From the NCBI GenBank assembly GCA_916048095.2, contig OU696574.1, positions 2,501 to 66,500 of the forward strand: a stretch of 64,000 nucleotides of DNA, given 5' to 3'. Below are positions 1-12,155 of this stretch, in pieces. A model generated the notes under the pieces. It was given only the letters and a program-made list of their open reading frames with translations, searched no databases and was not told the origin of the DNA. A program made the position numbers and the translations under genes. Position 1 is the first letter of the stretch, and the number at the start of each line of letters is the position of its first letter. Origin of the DNA: Sacculina carcini (Eukaryota > Arthropoda > Thecostraca > Sacculinidae).

Positions 1-3000
1 CTAACCTAACCTAACCTAACCTAACCTAACCTAACCTAACCTAACCTAACCTAACCTAACCTAACCTAACCTAACCTAACCTAACCTAACCTAACCTAAC
101 CTAACCTAACCTAACCTAACCTAACCTAACCTAACCTAACCTAACCTAACCTAACCTAACCTAACCTAACCTAACCTAACCTAACCTAACCTAACCTAAC
201 CTAACCTAACCTAACCTAACCTAACCTAACCTAACCTAACCTAACCTAACCTAACCTAACCTAACCTAACCTAACCTAACCTAACCTAACCTAACCTAAC
301 CTAACCTAACCTAACCTAACCTAACCTAACCTAACCTAACCTAACCTAACCTAACCTAACCTAACCTAACCTAACCTAACCTAACCTAACCTAACCTAAC
401 CTAACCTAACCTAACCTAACCTAACCTAACCTAACCTAACCTAACCTAACCTAACCTAACCTAACCTAACCTAACCTAACCTAACCTAACCTAACCTAAC
501 CTAACCTAACCTAACCTAACCTAACCTAACCTAACCTAACCTAACCTAACCTAACCTAACCTAACCTAACCTAACCTAACCTAACCTAACCTAACCTAAC
601 CTAACCTAACCTAACCTAACCTAACCTAACCTAACCTAACCTAACCTAACCTAACCTAACCTAACCTAACCTAACCTAACCTAACCTAACCTAACCTAAC
701 CTAACCTAACCTAACCTAACCTAACCTAACCTAACCTAACCTAACCTAACCTAACCTAACCTAACCTAACCTAACCTAACCTAACCTAACCTAACCTAAC
801 CTAACCTAACCTAACCTAACCTAACCTAACCTAACCTAACCTAACCTAACCTAACCTAACCTAACCTAACCTAACCTAACCTAACCTAACCTAACCTAAC
901 CTAACCTAACCTAACCTAACCTAACCTAACCTAACCTAACCTAACCTAACCTAACCTAACCTAACCTAACCTAACCTAACCTAACCTAACCTAACCTAAC
1001 CTAACCTAACCTAACCTAACCTAACCTAACCTAACCTAACCTAACCTAACCTAACCTAACCTAACCTAACCTAACCTAACCTAACCTAACCTAACCTAAC
1101 CTAACCTAACCTAACCTAACCTAACCTAACCTAACCTAACCTAACCTAACCTAACCTAACCTAACCTAACCTAACCTAACCTAACCTAACCTAACCTAAC
1201 CTAACCTAACCTAACCTAACCTAACCTAACCTAACCTAACCTAACCTAACCTAACCTAACCTAACCTAACCTAACCTAACCTAACCTAACCTAACCTAAC
1301 CTAACCTAACCTAACCTAACCTAACCTAACCTAACCTAACCTAACCTAACCTAACCTAACCTAACCTAACCTAACCTAACCTAACCTAACCTAACCTAAC
1401 CTAACCTAACCTAACCTAACCTAACCTAACCTAACCTAACCTAACCTAACCTAACCTAACCTAACCTAACCTAACCTAACCTAACCTAACCTAACCTAAC
1501 CTAACCTAACCTAACCTAACCTAACCTAACCTAACCTAACCTAACCTAACCTAACCTAACCTAACCTAACCTAACCTAACCTAACCTAACCTAACCTAAC
1601 CTAACCTAACCTAACCTAACCTAACCTAACCTAACCTAACCTAACCTAACCTAACCTAACCTAACCTAACCTAACCTAACCTAACCTAACCTAACCTAAC
1701 CTAACCTAACCTAACCTAACCTAACCTAACCTAACCTAACCTAACCTAACCTAACCTAACCTAACCTAACCTAACCTAACCTAACCTAACCTAACCTAAC
1801 CTAACCTAACCTAACCTAACCTAACCTAACCTAACCTAACCTAACCTAACCTAACCTAACCTAACCTAACCTAACCTAACCTAACCTAACCTAACCTAAC
1901 CTAACCTAACCTAACCTAACCTAACCTAACCTAACCTAACCTAACCTAACCTAACCTAACCTAACCTAACCTAACCTAACCTAACCTAACCTAACCTAAC
2001 CTAACCTAACCTAACCTAACCTAACCTAACCTAACCTAACCTAACCTAACCTAACCTAACCTAACCTAACCTAACCTAACCTAACCTAACCTAACCTAAC
2101 CTAACCTAACCTAACCTAACCTAACCTAACCTAACCTAACCTAACCTAACCTAACCTAACCTAACCTAACCTAACCTAACCTAACCTAACCTAACCTAAC
2201 CTAACCTAACCTAACCTAACCTAACCTAACCTAACCTAACCTAACCTAACCTAACCTAACCTAACCTAACCTAACCTAACCTAACCTAACCTAACCTAAC
2301 CTAACCTAACCTAACCTAACCTAACCTAACCTAACCTAACCTAACCTAACCTAACCTAACCTAACCTAACCTAACCTAACCTAACCTAACCTAACCTAAC
2401 CTAACCTAACCTAACCTAACCTAACCTAACCTAACCTAACCTAACCTAACCTAACCTAACCTAACCTAACCTAACCTAACCTAACCTAACCTAACCTAAC
2501 CTAACCTAACCTAACCTAACCTAACCTAACCTAACCTAACCTAACCTAACCTAACCTAACCTAACCTAACCTAACCTAACCTAACCTAACCTAACCTAAC
2601 CTAACCTAACCTAACCTAACCTAACCTAACCTAACCTAACCTAACCTAACCTAACCTAACCTAACCTAACCTAACCTAACCTAACCTAACCTAACCTAAC
2701 CTAACCTAACCTAACCTAACCTAACCTAACCTAACCTAACCTAACCTAACCTAACCTAACCTAACCTAACCTAACCTAACCTAACCTAACCTAACCTAAC
2801 CTAACCTAACCTAACCTAACCTAACCTAACCTAACCTAACCTAACCTAACCTAACCTAACCTAACCTAACCTAACCTAACCTAACCTAACCTAACCTAAC
2901 CTAACCTAACCTAACCTAACCTAACCTAACCTAACCTAACCTAACCTAACCTAACCTAACCTAACCTAACCTAACCTAACCTAACCTAACCTAACCTAAC

Positions 3001-6000
3001 CTAACCTAACCTAACCTAACCTAACCTAACCTAACCTAACCTAACCTAACCTAACCTAACCTAACCTAACCTAACCTAACCTAACCTAACCTAACCTAAC
3101 CTAACCTAACCTAACCTAACCTAACCTAACCTAACCTAACCTAACCTAACCTAACCTAACCTAACCTAACCTAACCTAACCTAACCTAACCTAACCTAAC
3201 CTAACCTAACCTAACCTAACCTAACCTAACCTAACCTAACCTAACCTAACCTAACCTAACCTAACCTAACCTAACCTAACCTAACCTAACCTAACCTAAC
3301 CTAACCTAACCTAACCTAACCTAACCTAACCTAACCTAACCTAACCTAACCTAACCTAACCTAACCTAACCTAACCTAACCTAACCTAACCTAACCTAAC
3401 CTAACCTAACCTAACCTAACCTAACCTAACCTAACCTAACCTAACCTAACCTAACCTAACCTAACCTAACCTAACCTAACCTAACCTAACCTAACCTAAC
3501 CTAACCTAACCTAACCTAACCTAACCTAACCTAACCTAACCTAACCTAACCTAACCTAACCTAACCTAACCTAACCTAACCTAACCTAACCTAACCTAAC
3601 CTAACCTAACCTAACCTAACCTAACCTAACCTAACCTAACCTAACCTAACCTAACCTAACCTAACCTAACCTAACCTAACCTAACCTAACCTAACCTAAC
3701 CTAACCTAACCTAACCTAACCTAACCTAACCTAACCTAACCTAACCTAACCTAACCTAACCTAACCTAACCTAACCTAACCTAACCTAACCTAACCTAAC
3801 CTAACCTAACCTAACCTAACCTAACCTAACCTAACCTAACCTAACCTAACCTAACCTAACCTAACCTAACCTAACCTAACCTAACCTAACCTAACCTAAC
3901 CTAACCTAACCTAACCTAACCTAACCTAACCTAACCTAACCTAACCTAACCTAACCTAACCTAACCTAACCTAACCTAACCTAACCTAACCTAACCTAAC
4001 CTAACCTAACCTAACCTAACCTAACCTAACCTAACCTAACCTAACCTAACCTAACCTAACCTAACCTAACCTAACCTAACCTAACCTAACCTAACCTAAC
4101 CTAACCTAACCTAACCTAACCTAACCTAACCTAACCTAACCTAACCTAACCTAACCTAACCTAACCTAACCTAACCTAACCTAACCTAACCTAACCTAAC
4201 CTAACCTAACCTAACCTAACCTAACCTAACCTAACCTAACCTAACCTAACCTAACCTAACCTAACCTAACCTAACCTAACCTAACCTAACCTAACCTAAC
4301 CTAACCTAACCTAACCTAACCTAACCTAACCTAACCTAACCTAACCTAACCTAACCTAACCTAACCTAACCTAACCTAACCTAACCTAACCTAACCTAAC
4401 CTAACCTAACCTAACCTAACCTAACCTAACCTAACCTAACCTAACCTAACCTAACCTAACCTAACCTAACCTAACCTAACCTAACCTAACCTAACCTAAC
4501 CTAACCTAACCTAACCTAACCTAACCTAACCTAACCTAACCTAACCTAACCTAACCTAACCTAACCTAACCTAACCTAACCTAACCTAACCTAACCTAAC
4601 CTAACCTAACCTAACCTAACCTAACCTAACCTAACCTAACCTAACCTAACCTAACCTAACCTAACCTAACCTAACCTAACCTAACCTAACCTAACCTAAC
4701 CTAACCTAACCTAACCTAACCTAACCTAACCTAACCTAACCTAACCTAACCTAACCTAACCTAACCTAACCTAACCTAACCTAACCTAACCTAACCTAAC
4801 CTAACCTAACCTAACCTAACCTAACCTAACCTAACCTAACCTAACCTAACCTAACCTAACCTAACCTAACCTAACCTAACCTAACCTAACCTAACCTAAC
4901 CTAACCTAACCTAACCTAACCTAACCTAACCTAACCTAACCTAACCTAACCTAACCTAACCTAACCTAACCTAACCTAACCTAACCTAACCTAACCTAAC
5001 CTAACCTAACCTAACCTAACCTAACCTAACCTAACCTAACCTAACCTAACCTAACCTAACCTAACCTAACCTAACCTAACCTAACCTAACCTAACCTAAC
5101 CTAACCTAACCTAACCTAACCTAACCTAACCTAACCTAACCTAACCTAACCTAACCTAACCTAACCTAACCTAACCTAACCTAACCTAACCTAACCTAAC
5201 CTAACCTAACCTAACCTAACCTAACCTAACCTAACCTAACCTAACCTAACCTAACCTAACCTAACCTAACCTAACCTAACCTAACCTAACCTAACCTAAC
5301 CTAACCTAACCTAACCTAACCTAACCTAACCTAACCTAACCTAACCTAACCTAACCTAACCTAACCTAACCTAACCTAACCTAACCTAACCTAACCTAAC
5401 CTAACCTAACCTAACCTAACCTAACCTAACCTAACCTAACCTAACCTAACCTAACCTAACCTAACCTAACCTAACCTAACCTAACCTAACCTAACCTAAC
5501 CTAACCTAACCTAACCTAACCTAACCTAACCTAACCTAACCTAACCTAACCTAACCTAACCTAACCTAACCTAACCTAACCTAACCTAACCTAACCTAAC
5601 CTAACCTAACCTAACCTAACCTAACCTAACCTAACCTAACCTAACCTAACCTAACCTAACCTAACCTAACCTAACCTAACCTAACCTAACCTAACCTAAC
5701 CTAACCTAACCTAACCTAACCTAACCTAACCTAACCTAACCTAACCTAACCTAACCTAACCTAACCTAACCTAACCTAACCTAACCTAACCTAACCTAAC
5801 CTAACCTAACCTAACCTAACCTAACCTAACCTAACCTAACCTAACCTAACCTAACCTAACCTAACCTAACCTAACCTAACCTAACCTAACCTAACCTAAC
5901 CTAACCTAACCTAACCTAACCTAACCTAACCTAACCTAACCTAACCTAACCTAACCTAACCTAACCTAACCTAACCTAACCTAACCTAACCTAACCTAAC

Positions 6001-8675
6001 CTAACCTAACCTAACCTAACCTAACCTAACCTAACCTAACCTAACCTAACCTAACCTAACCTAACCTAACCTAACCTAACCTAACCTAACCTAACCTAAC
6101 CTAACCTAACCTAACCTAACCTAACCTAACCTAACCTAACCTAACCTAACCTAACCTAACCTAACCTAACCTAACCTAACCTAACCTAACCTAACCTAAC
6201 CTAACCTAACCTAACCTAACCTAACCTAACCTAACCTAACCTAACCTAACCTAACCTAACCTAACCTAACCTAACCTAACCTAACCTAACCTAACCTAAC
6301 CTAACCTAACCTAACCTAACCTAACCTAACCTAACCTAACCTAACCTAACCTAACCTAACCTAACCTAACCTAACCTAACCTAACCTAACCTAACCTAAC
6401 CTAACCTAACCTAACCTAACCTAACCTAACCTAACCTAACCTAACCTAACCTAACCTAACCTAACCTAACCTAACCTAACCTAACCTAACCTAACCTAAC
6501 CTAACCTAACCTAACCTAACCTAACCTAACCTAACCTAACCTAACCTAACCTAACCTAACCTAACCTAACCTAACCTAACCTAACCTAACCTAACCTAAC
6601 CTAACCTAACCTAACCTAACCTAACCTAACCTAACCTAACCTAACCTAACCTAACCTAACCTAACCTAACCTAACCTAACCTAACCTAACCTAACCTAAC
6701 CTAACCTAACCTAACCTAACCTAACCTAACCTAACCTAACCTAACCTAACCTAACCTAACCTAACCTAACCTAACCTAACCTAACCTAACCTAACCTAAC
6801 CTAACCTAACCTAACCTAACCTAACCTAACCTAACCTAACCTAACCTAACCTAACCTAACCTAACCTAACCTAACCTAACCTAACCTAACCTAACCTAAC
6901 CTAACCTAACCTAACCTAACCTAACCTAACCTAACCTAACCTAACCTAACCTAACCTAACCTAACCTAACCTAACCTAACCTAACCTAACCTAACCTAAC
7001 CTAACCTAACCTAACCTAACCTAACCTAACCTAACCTAACCTAACCTAACCTAACCTAACCTAACCTAACCTAACCTAACCTAACCTAACCTAACCTAAC
7101 CTAACCTAACCTAACCTAACCTAACCTAACCTAACCTAACCTAACCTAACCTAACCTAACCTAACCTAACCTAACCTAACCTAACCTAACCTAACCTAAC
7201 CTAACCTAACCTAACCTAACCTAACCTAACCTAACCTAACCTAACCTAACCTAACCTAACCTAACCTAACCTAACCTAACCTAACCTAACCTAACCTAAC
7301 CTAACCTAACCTAACCTAACCTAACCTAACCTAACCTAACCTAACCTAACCTAACCTAACCTAACCTAACCTAACCTAACCTAACCTAACCTAACCTAAC
7401 CTAACCTAACCTAACCTAACCTAACCTAACCTAACCTAACCTAACCTAACCTAACCTAACCTAACCTAACCTAACCTAACCTAACCTAACCTAACCTAAC
7501 CTAACCTAACCTAACCTAACCTAACCTAACCTAACCTAACCTAACCTAACCTAACCTAACCTAACCTAACCTAACCTAACCTAACCTAACCTAACCTAAC
7601 CTAACCTAACCTAACCTAACCTAACCTAACCTAACCTAACCTAACCTAACCTAACCTAACCTAACCTAACCTAACCTAACCTAACCTAACCTAACCTAAC
7701 CTAACCTAACCTAACCTAACCTAACCTAACCTAACCTAACCTAACCTAACCTAACCTAACCTAACCTAACCTAACCTAACCTAACCTAACCTAACCTAAC
7801 CTAACCTAACCTAACCTAACCTAACCTAACCTAACCTAACCTAACCTAACCTAACCTAACCTAACCTAACCTAACCTAACCTAACCTAACCTAACCTAAC
7901 CTAACCTAACCTAACCTAACCTAACCTAACCTAACCTAACCTAACCTAACCTAACCTAACCTAACCTAACCTAACCTAACCTAACCTAACCTAACCTAAC
8001 CTAACCTAACCTAACCTAACCTAACCTAACCTAACCTAACCTAACCTAACCTAACCTAACCTAACCTAACCTAACCTAACCTAACCTAACCTAACCTAAC
8101 CTAACCTAACCTAACCTAACCTAACCTAACCTAACCTAACCTAACCTAACCTAACCTAACCTAACCTAACCTAACCTAACCTAACCTAACCTAACCTAAC
8201 CTAACCTAACCTAACCTAACCTAACCTAACCTAACCTAACCTAACCTAACCTAACCTAACCTAACCTAACCTAACCTAACCTAACCTAACCTAACCTAAC
8301 CTAACCTAACCTAACCTAACCTAACCTAACCTAACCTAACCTAACCTAACCTAACCTAACCTAACCTAACCTAACCTAACCTAACCTAACCTAACCTAAC
8401 CTAACCTAACCTAACCTAACCTAACCTAACCTAACCTAACCTAACCTAACCTAACCTAACCTAACCTAACCTAACCTAACCTAACCTAACCTAACCTAAC
8501 CTAACCTAACCTAACCTAACCTAACCTAACCTAACCTAACCTAACCTAACCTAACCTAACCTAACCTAACCTAACCTAACCTAACCTAACCTAACCTAAC
8601 CTAACCTAACCTAACCTAACCTAACCTAACCTAACCTAACCTAACCTAACCTAACCTAACCTAACCTAACCTAAC
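1..8675. repeat. Telomere array, (CCTAA)n/(TTAGG)n
   Basis: Exactly 1735 copies of the 5-base unit CTAAC with no variant that I can see. Read on the minus strand this is TTAGG repeated, the canonical arthropod telomere sequence. The C-rich strand runs 5' to 3' away from the window start, which is the orientation expected for a left chromosome end. The last perfect unit is 8671-8675 and the next bases belong to a subtelomeric element, with no transitional zone of degenerate repeats. Confidence 0.97.
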
Positions 8676-9866
8676 TCATAAAAGTAGAATAGCTCTTAAG
8701 CAAATGATTTTGGAGAATGATGTGAACCTTTAAATATATTTTGCGATCTGATGATATATGTATTAGGAATAATACGTAGCAGAATATAGATTGCATAATA
8801 TAATATCGGTTGTAATATCAAGGGCTGTAATATCGGTGTAATCTAAAAAATAACAACTGTATGAAGATGATGCATTAGTGGAAGCATTAACCGGGAATTA
8901 TGAGATAATATGATAATGGTGTATAATTATATCGCATAATGCAACAAATGTGAATTTAGCTGCCTTACAGTTTGGTTCCGATACTATATTGGCGGGTTGA
9001 GAGATAAGTATTGGTGGGCCGCGTGTTTGGGACCCCTGGGGTAGATAATCTCAGTCTTCTGATTACAAATTATGACCGCATCAGTATATTTTGTGATCAC
9101 AAACTAATAAGTTAAATCACCTCAGACTAGGCTGAGTGCGGTCAAGATTGGATGGTTGGGTTGGGTTGGGTAGGTTTGACTCAGGTTATATTGGGTTGTA
9201 ATGATAGCGGAAAATATATAAATTTTAGCAATAAATATTATAGCGGTAAAAGTAAAATAGTACTTCAGCAAATGATATTGGGGAATGATGTTAAGTAATA
9301 AATATAGTTTGGAAACATTCTGATGAAAAGATTTCATCATCGTTCATTGTTTGTTTCGTGTTTGTGTTCTGAATTATACCACACGACGGGCAGATTTCTA
9401 TATCAGGCGGGTTGAGGGATAGTATTTGTCAAAATAAGAACAAAAATAGTCACATTTAGACTTTTCAATTGGTTAAGATATTTATAGGTTACATTTTTTG
9501 GTTTTCAATTTGTATTCATTATATTTTATGGATTTGATATTAATTTTATTGTATGAATTGTTCCGCACGACGGGCGGGTTTAAAAAAAGTGTTTTTTAGT
9601 TCATTTTTTCAAATGGTGCATTTGAAAAAAATTTTATAATAAAATTGCTCCGCGGGCAGCAACTATAGACAATAGAACGTTCAATTTCCCCTGTAGAATT
9701 AATCCATACACAAAACCAATGGATTTGACTTCAAATATGAATTTTATTGTATGAATTGTTCCGCACTACGGGCGGGTTTAAAAAAAGTGTTTCCATTTTT
9801 TAGTTCATTTTTTCAAATGGTTCATTTAAAAAAAGGTATTTTTAACGGGCGGGTTTTAATGCTATA
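8676..9866 (+). repeat. Subtelomeric module X, copy A (5' truncated by telomere)
   Basis: First non-telomeric sequence. It matches the other X copies (11701-11858 plus 16105-17217, 19463-20850 inverted, 25990-27602) almost base for base, but begins abruptly at ATAAAAGTAGAATAG, whereas the other copies have further upstream sequence (for example TCTAGCG before it at 11766). It carries a GGTTGGGTTGGGTTGGG stretch at 9152-9170, the GGGACCCCTGGGG quasi-palindrome near 9030, and several CCGCACGACGGGCGGG-like boxes. It contains the uninterrupted target site (8751-8765) of the LTR element inserted in copy B. No protein-coding signal. Confidence 0.85.
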
Positions 9867-11735
9867 TCTATATATATAAAAGAGATCCTCTGTGTGTCTG
9901 TGTGTCTGTGTGTCTGTTTGTGTGTCCCACCCTCCTTGGTCCATATTCTATCAGCTGCTACTCGGCCATCACTTGGCGTACCCGGTAAAAATTTATACCA
10001 TCTTGTTGGAAATTTTCATGTCTACACTGTAAGTTAAATTTTTAATTTTAAAAATTGAACCAAAAACAGTTATAGCGGTTAAAAGTCAAAATGAACCCTG
10101 AAAAATGCGAAAATTTTAGTCAATTTTCTGAGGACTACTTCTCCTAAACCAGCAATGGTACAACTATAAAAATTATACCACTATGTAGAATTTTTTTTGT
10201 TCTACTCAACGAACTATAATTTATACCCAAAAATTGAATATGAAACATGCAAAATAGAAAAAATTCAATATACATTCAAAATTTTATTCAAACTCCAGGC
10301 GTCCGATTTTGTATACTTTTTTCTCTATTTCTCAAAAACTAATTATCACACATCTAAATAAATAATACCATCATGCTGGGAATTTTGTTTTCTACAACAC
10401 GGTATAAGTTTTAATCTTCCAAAGTGTATTGAAAAAAAGTTACGGCGGTGTGAAGTGTAAATTACAAAGTCAAAAAGGCAAAATTAGCACAAAAAACGTG
10501 AATATTTTGGTCAATATTTCGCTATCTATTCCTCAAAAACCAGCAATGGTACAGCTATGAAAAGTATACTATTGTGTAGATGATTTTGTGTTCTACAAGA
10601 AAAGTTATAATTTGTACCCACAAATGATACAAAAAACGTGAATTAGGAATTTTCATTGTAAATTATACCATCGTTTTTCTACAAAACGGTATAATTTTTA
10701 ATTTTCCAAAGTGTATCTGAAGGAAGTTACAGCGGTGTGCATTCAAAATGTCATGTTGCCAATTTAAGAGCTATTATGCGCACTTGCGATTACACAGGAA
10801 TATACTACTGTGTAGAAAATTTTGTGTTCTACAAGACGTGACAAAAAACGTGTAAAATTGGCAAAATTCTAAAATACATCCAAAATTACACTTGAACACC
10901 GGGCGACTAAAATTAATTCATTTTTCTACTATTTCTCAGTAACTATTTGTTAAACATAAAAATAAATTATACCATCGTGCTAGAAATCTTGTTTTCTACA
11001 ATACGGTATAATTTGTAATTTTGCAAAGTGTATCTGAAGGAAGTTACGGCGGTGTAAAGTCAAAAGGACATATTGCCAATTTGACAGCTATTATGCGCAC
11101 TTGCGATTACACAGGAATATACTACTGTGTAGATAATTTGTGTGTAGTGTAGACAGACTATTTCTCAGGAACTATTTGTCACACATTGAAATACATTATA
11201 CCATCGTGCTAGAATTCTTGTTTTCTACAATACGGTATAATTTTTAATTTTCCAAAGTGTATCTGAAGGAAGTTACGGCGGTGTAAAGTCAAAAGCACAT
11301 ATTACTAATTTTACAGCTATTATGCGCACTTGCGATTACACAGGAATATACACCGATTAAATTTCACTGAAGCCCAATCACAATTAAGAATGCATCATAT
11401 TAGCTCCAAGCATGGATGGTGTGGTTTCATTGGGTACAGTTTAATTAATGCTACACTATACTGAATAGAAAGGCTTTATTGTCCTCAATATTTACACATG
11501 AATTGTTCCGCCCGACGGGCGGGTAAAATGCTAAATTGTTTTCTAAATGTTTTCTAAATTGAAACATAAATTTCACATTTACACTTTTATATCGGCTAAA
11601 ACTTTCCTATGGGTTTGTTTTTATTTTTCAATTCTCACTAATTTTTTATGAATTGAATATTAATTATATTTTATGAACTGTTCCGCACGACGTGCGGGCT
11701 TAAATGTATCTATAAAGAGTGGGTTTAAATGATAG
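9867..11735 (+). mobile_element. Helitron-like modules Y and Z, copy A
   Basis: Starts TCTATATATATAAAAGAG followed by a CTCTGTGTGTCTGTG tract, the same 5' end seen at 29063 and, inverted, at 23496. The Y body contains repeated blocks of about 230-340 bp (anchors GCGCACTTGCGATTACACAGG at about 10780, 11097 and 11327), each with ACGGCGGTGTAAAGTCAAAA and a TATACC...GGTATA inverted pair. Z (from about 11351) has TGATTAAATTTCACTG-like sequence, then a GGGCGGGTAAAATGCT box. The TC start and GC hairpin boxes suggest a non-autonomous Helitron. No Rep/helicase ORF is present, so this is inference. Confidence 0.55.
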
Positions 11736-11858
11736 CGAGGTATATGATATTTTGCTAGCAGTAAATATTCTAGCGATAAAAGTAGAATAGCTCTTAAGCA
11801 AATGATTTTGGAGAATGATGTGAACCTTTAAATATATTTTGCGATCTGATGATATATG
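11736..11858 (+). repeat. Module X, copy B, left part (interrupted by LTR element)
   Basis: Begins GCGAGGTATATGATATTTTGC as in copy D (26043) and continues to GATGATATATG, where the LTR retrotransposon is inserted. The remainder of the module resumes at 16105. Confidence 0.85.
11854..11858 (+). repeat. 5-bp target-site duplication, left (ATATG)
   Basis: ATATG directly precedes the 5' LTR and is repeated directly after the 3' LTR at 16105-16109. The uninserted copy A (8751-8765) reads GATGATATATGTATTAGG with a single ATATG, which proves the duplication. Confidence 0.93.
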
Positions 11859-12136
11859 TGTAATGATATTTTGCGCCTAATTTGGTTTACACCAAGGGTG
11901 GCAACTAAGCCATACCTGGCAATATTGTCATTTTGTATCTCTGTGTTTATTGTGTCTCGTCAAAGGCTCTACGGTGATGTGGTGTTGTTGCTTATCAAGT
12001 AACTGTATTTTTGTATATGTCATCTGATAATGTGAATATTTGTAACATATTATTTTGGTGTTGTTTTCAGATGTACTTGGTTGTTTTAGTTGAATAAAAC
12101 CTTAAGTAGAAGGTCGAGGGTTTTCGGAGCGCGACA
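11859..12136 (+). repeat. 5' LTR
   Basis: 278 bp, from TGTAATGATATTTTGCG to GGAGCGCGACA. An initiator-like TTTTCAGATGTAC lies near 12065-12077 and an AATAAA signal at 12093-12098. If transcription starts near 12070 and cleavage occurs 10-30 bases after AATAAA, then R would be about 12070-12115 with a very short U5. These R and U5 limits are inferred. Confidence 0.95.
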
Positions 12137-12151
12137 ATTTATTCAACTAAA
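12085..12151 (+). promoter_or_regulatory. Self-priming hairpin in place of a tRNA primer-binding site
   Basis: TTTAGTTGAATAAA at 12085-12098, inside the LTR, is perfectly complementary over 14 bases to TTTATTCAACTAAA at 12138-12151, which starts one base after the LTR, exactly where a primer-binding site belongs. No TGG-starting match to a tRNA 3' end is visible there. The arrangement (RNA 5' region pairing with the primer site) is that of the Tf1/sushi group of Ty3/gypsy elements, which prime reverse transcription with their own RNA 5' end. The function is inferred from position and complementarity. Confidence 0.75.
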
Positions 12152-12155
12152 CATT

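Noticed and set aside
9150..9172. Interstitial telomere sequence
   Set aside because: GGTTGGGTTGGGTTGGG is TTGGG, not TTAGG, occurs at the same place in every X copy and is simply part of the module.
9122..9340. 72-aa hydrophobic frame repeated in all four X copies (also 16471, 20105 and 26529)
   Set aside because: The DNA copies are nearly identical, and the few differences are mostly amino-acid changing, so there is no sign of protein-level selection.
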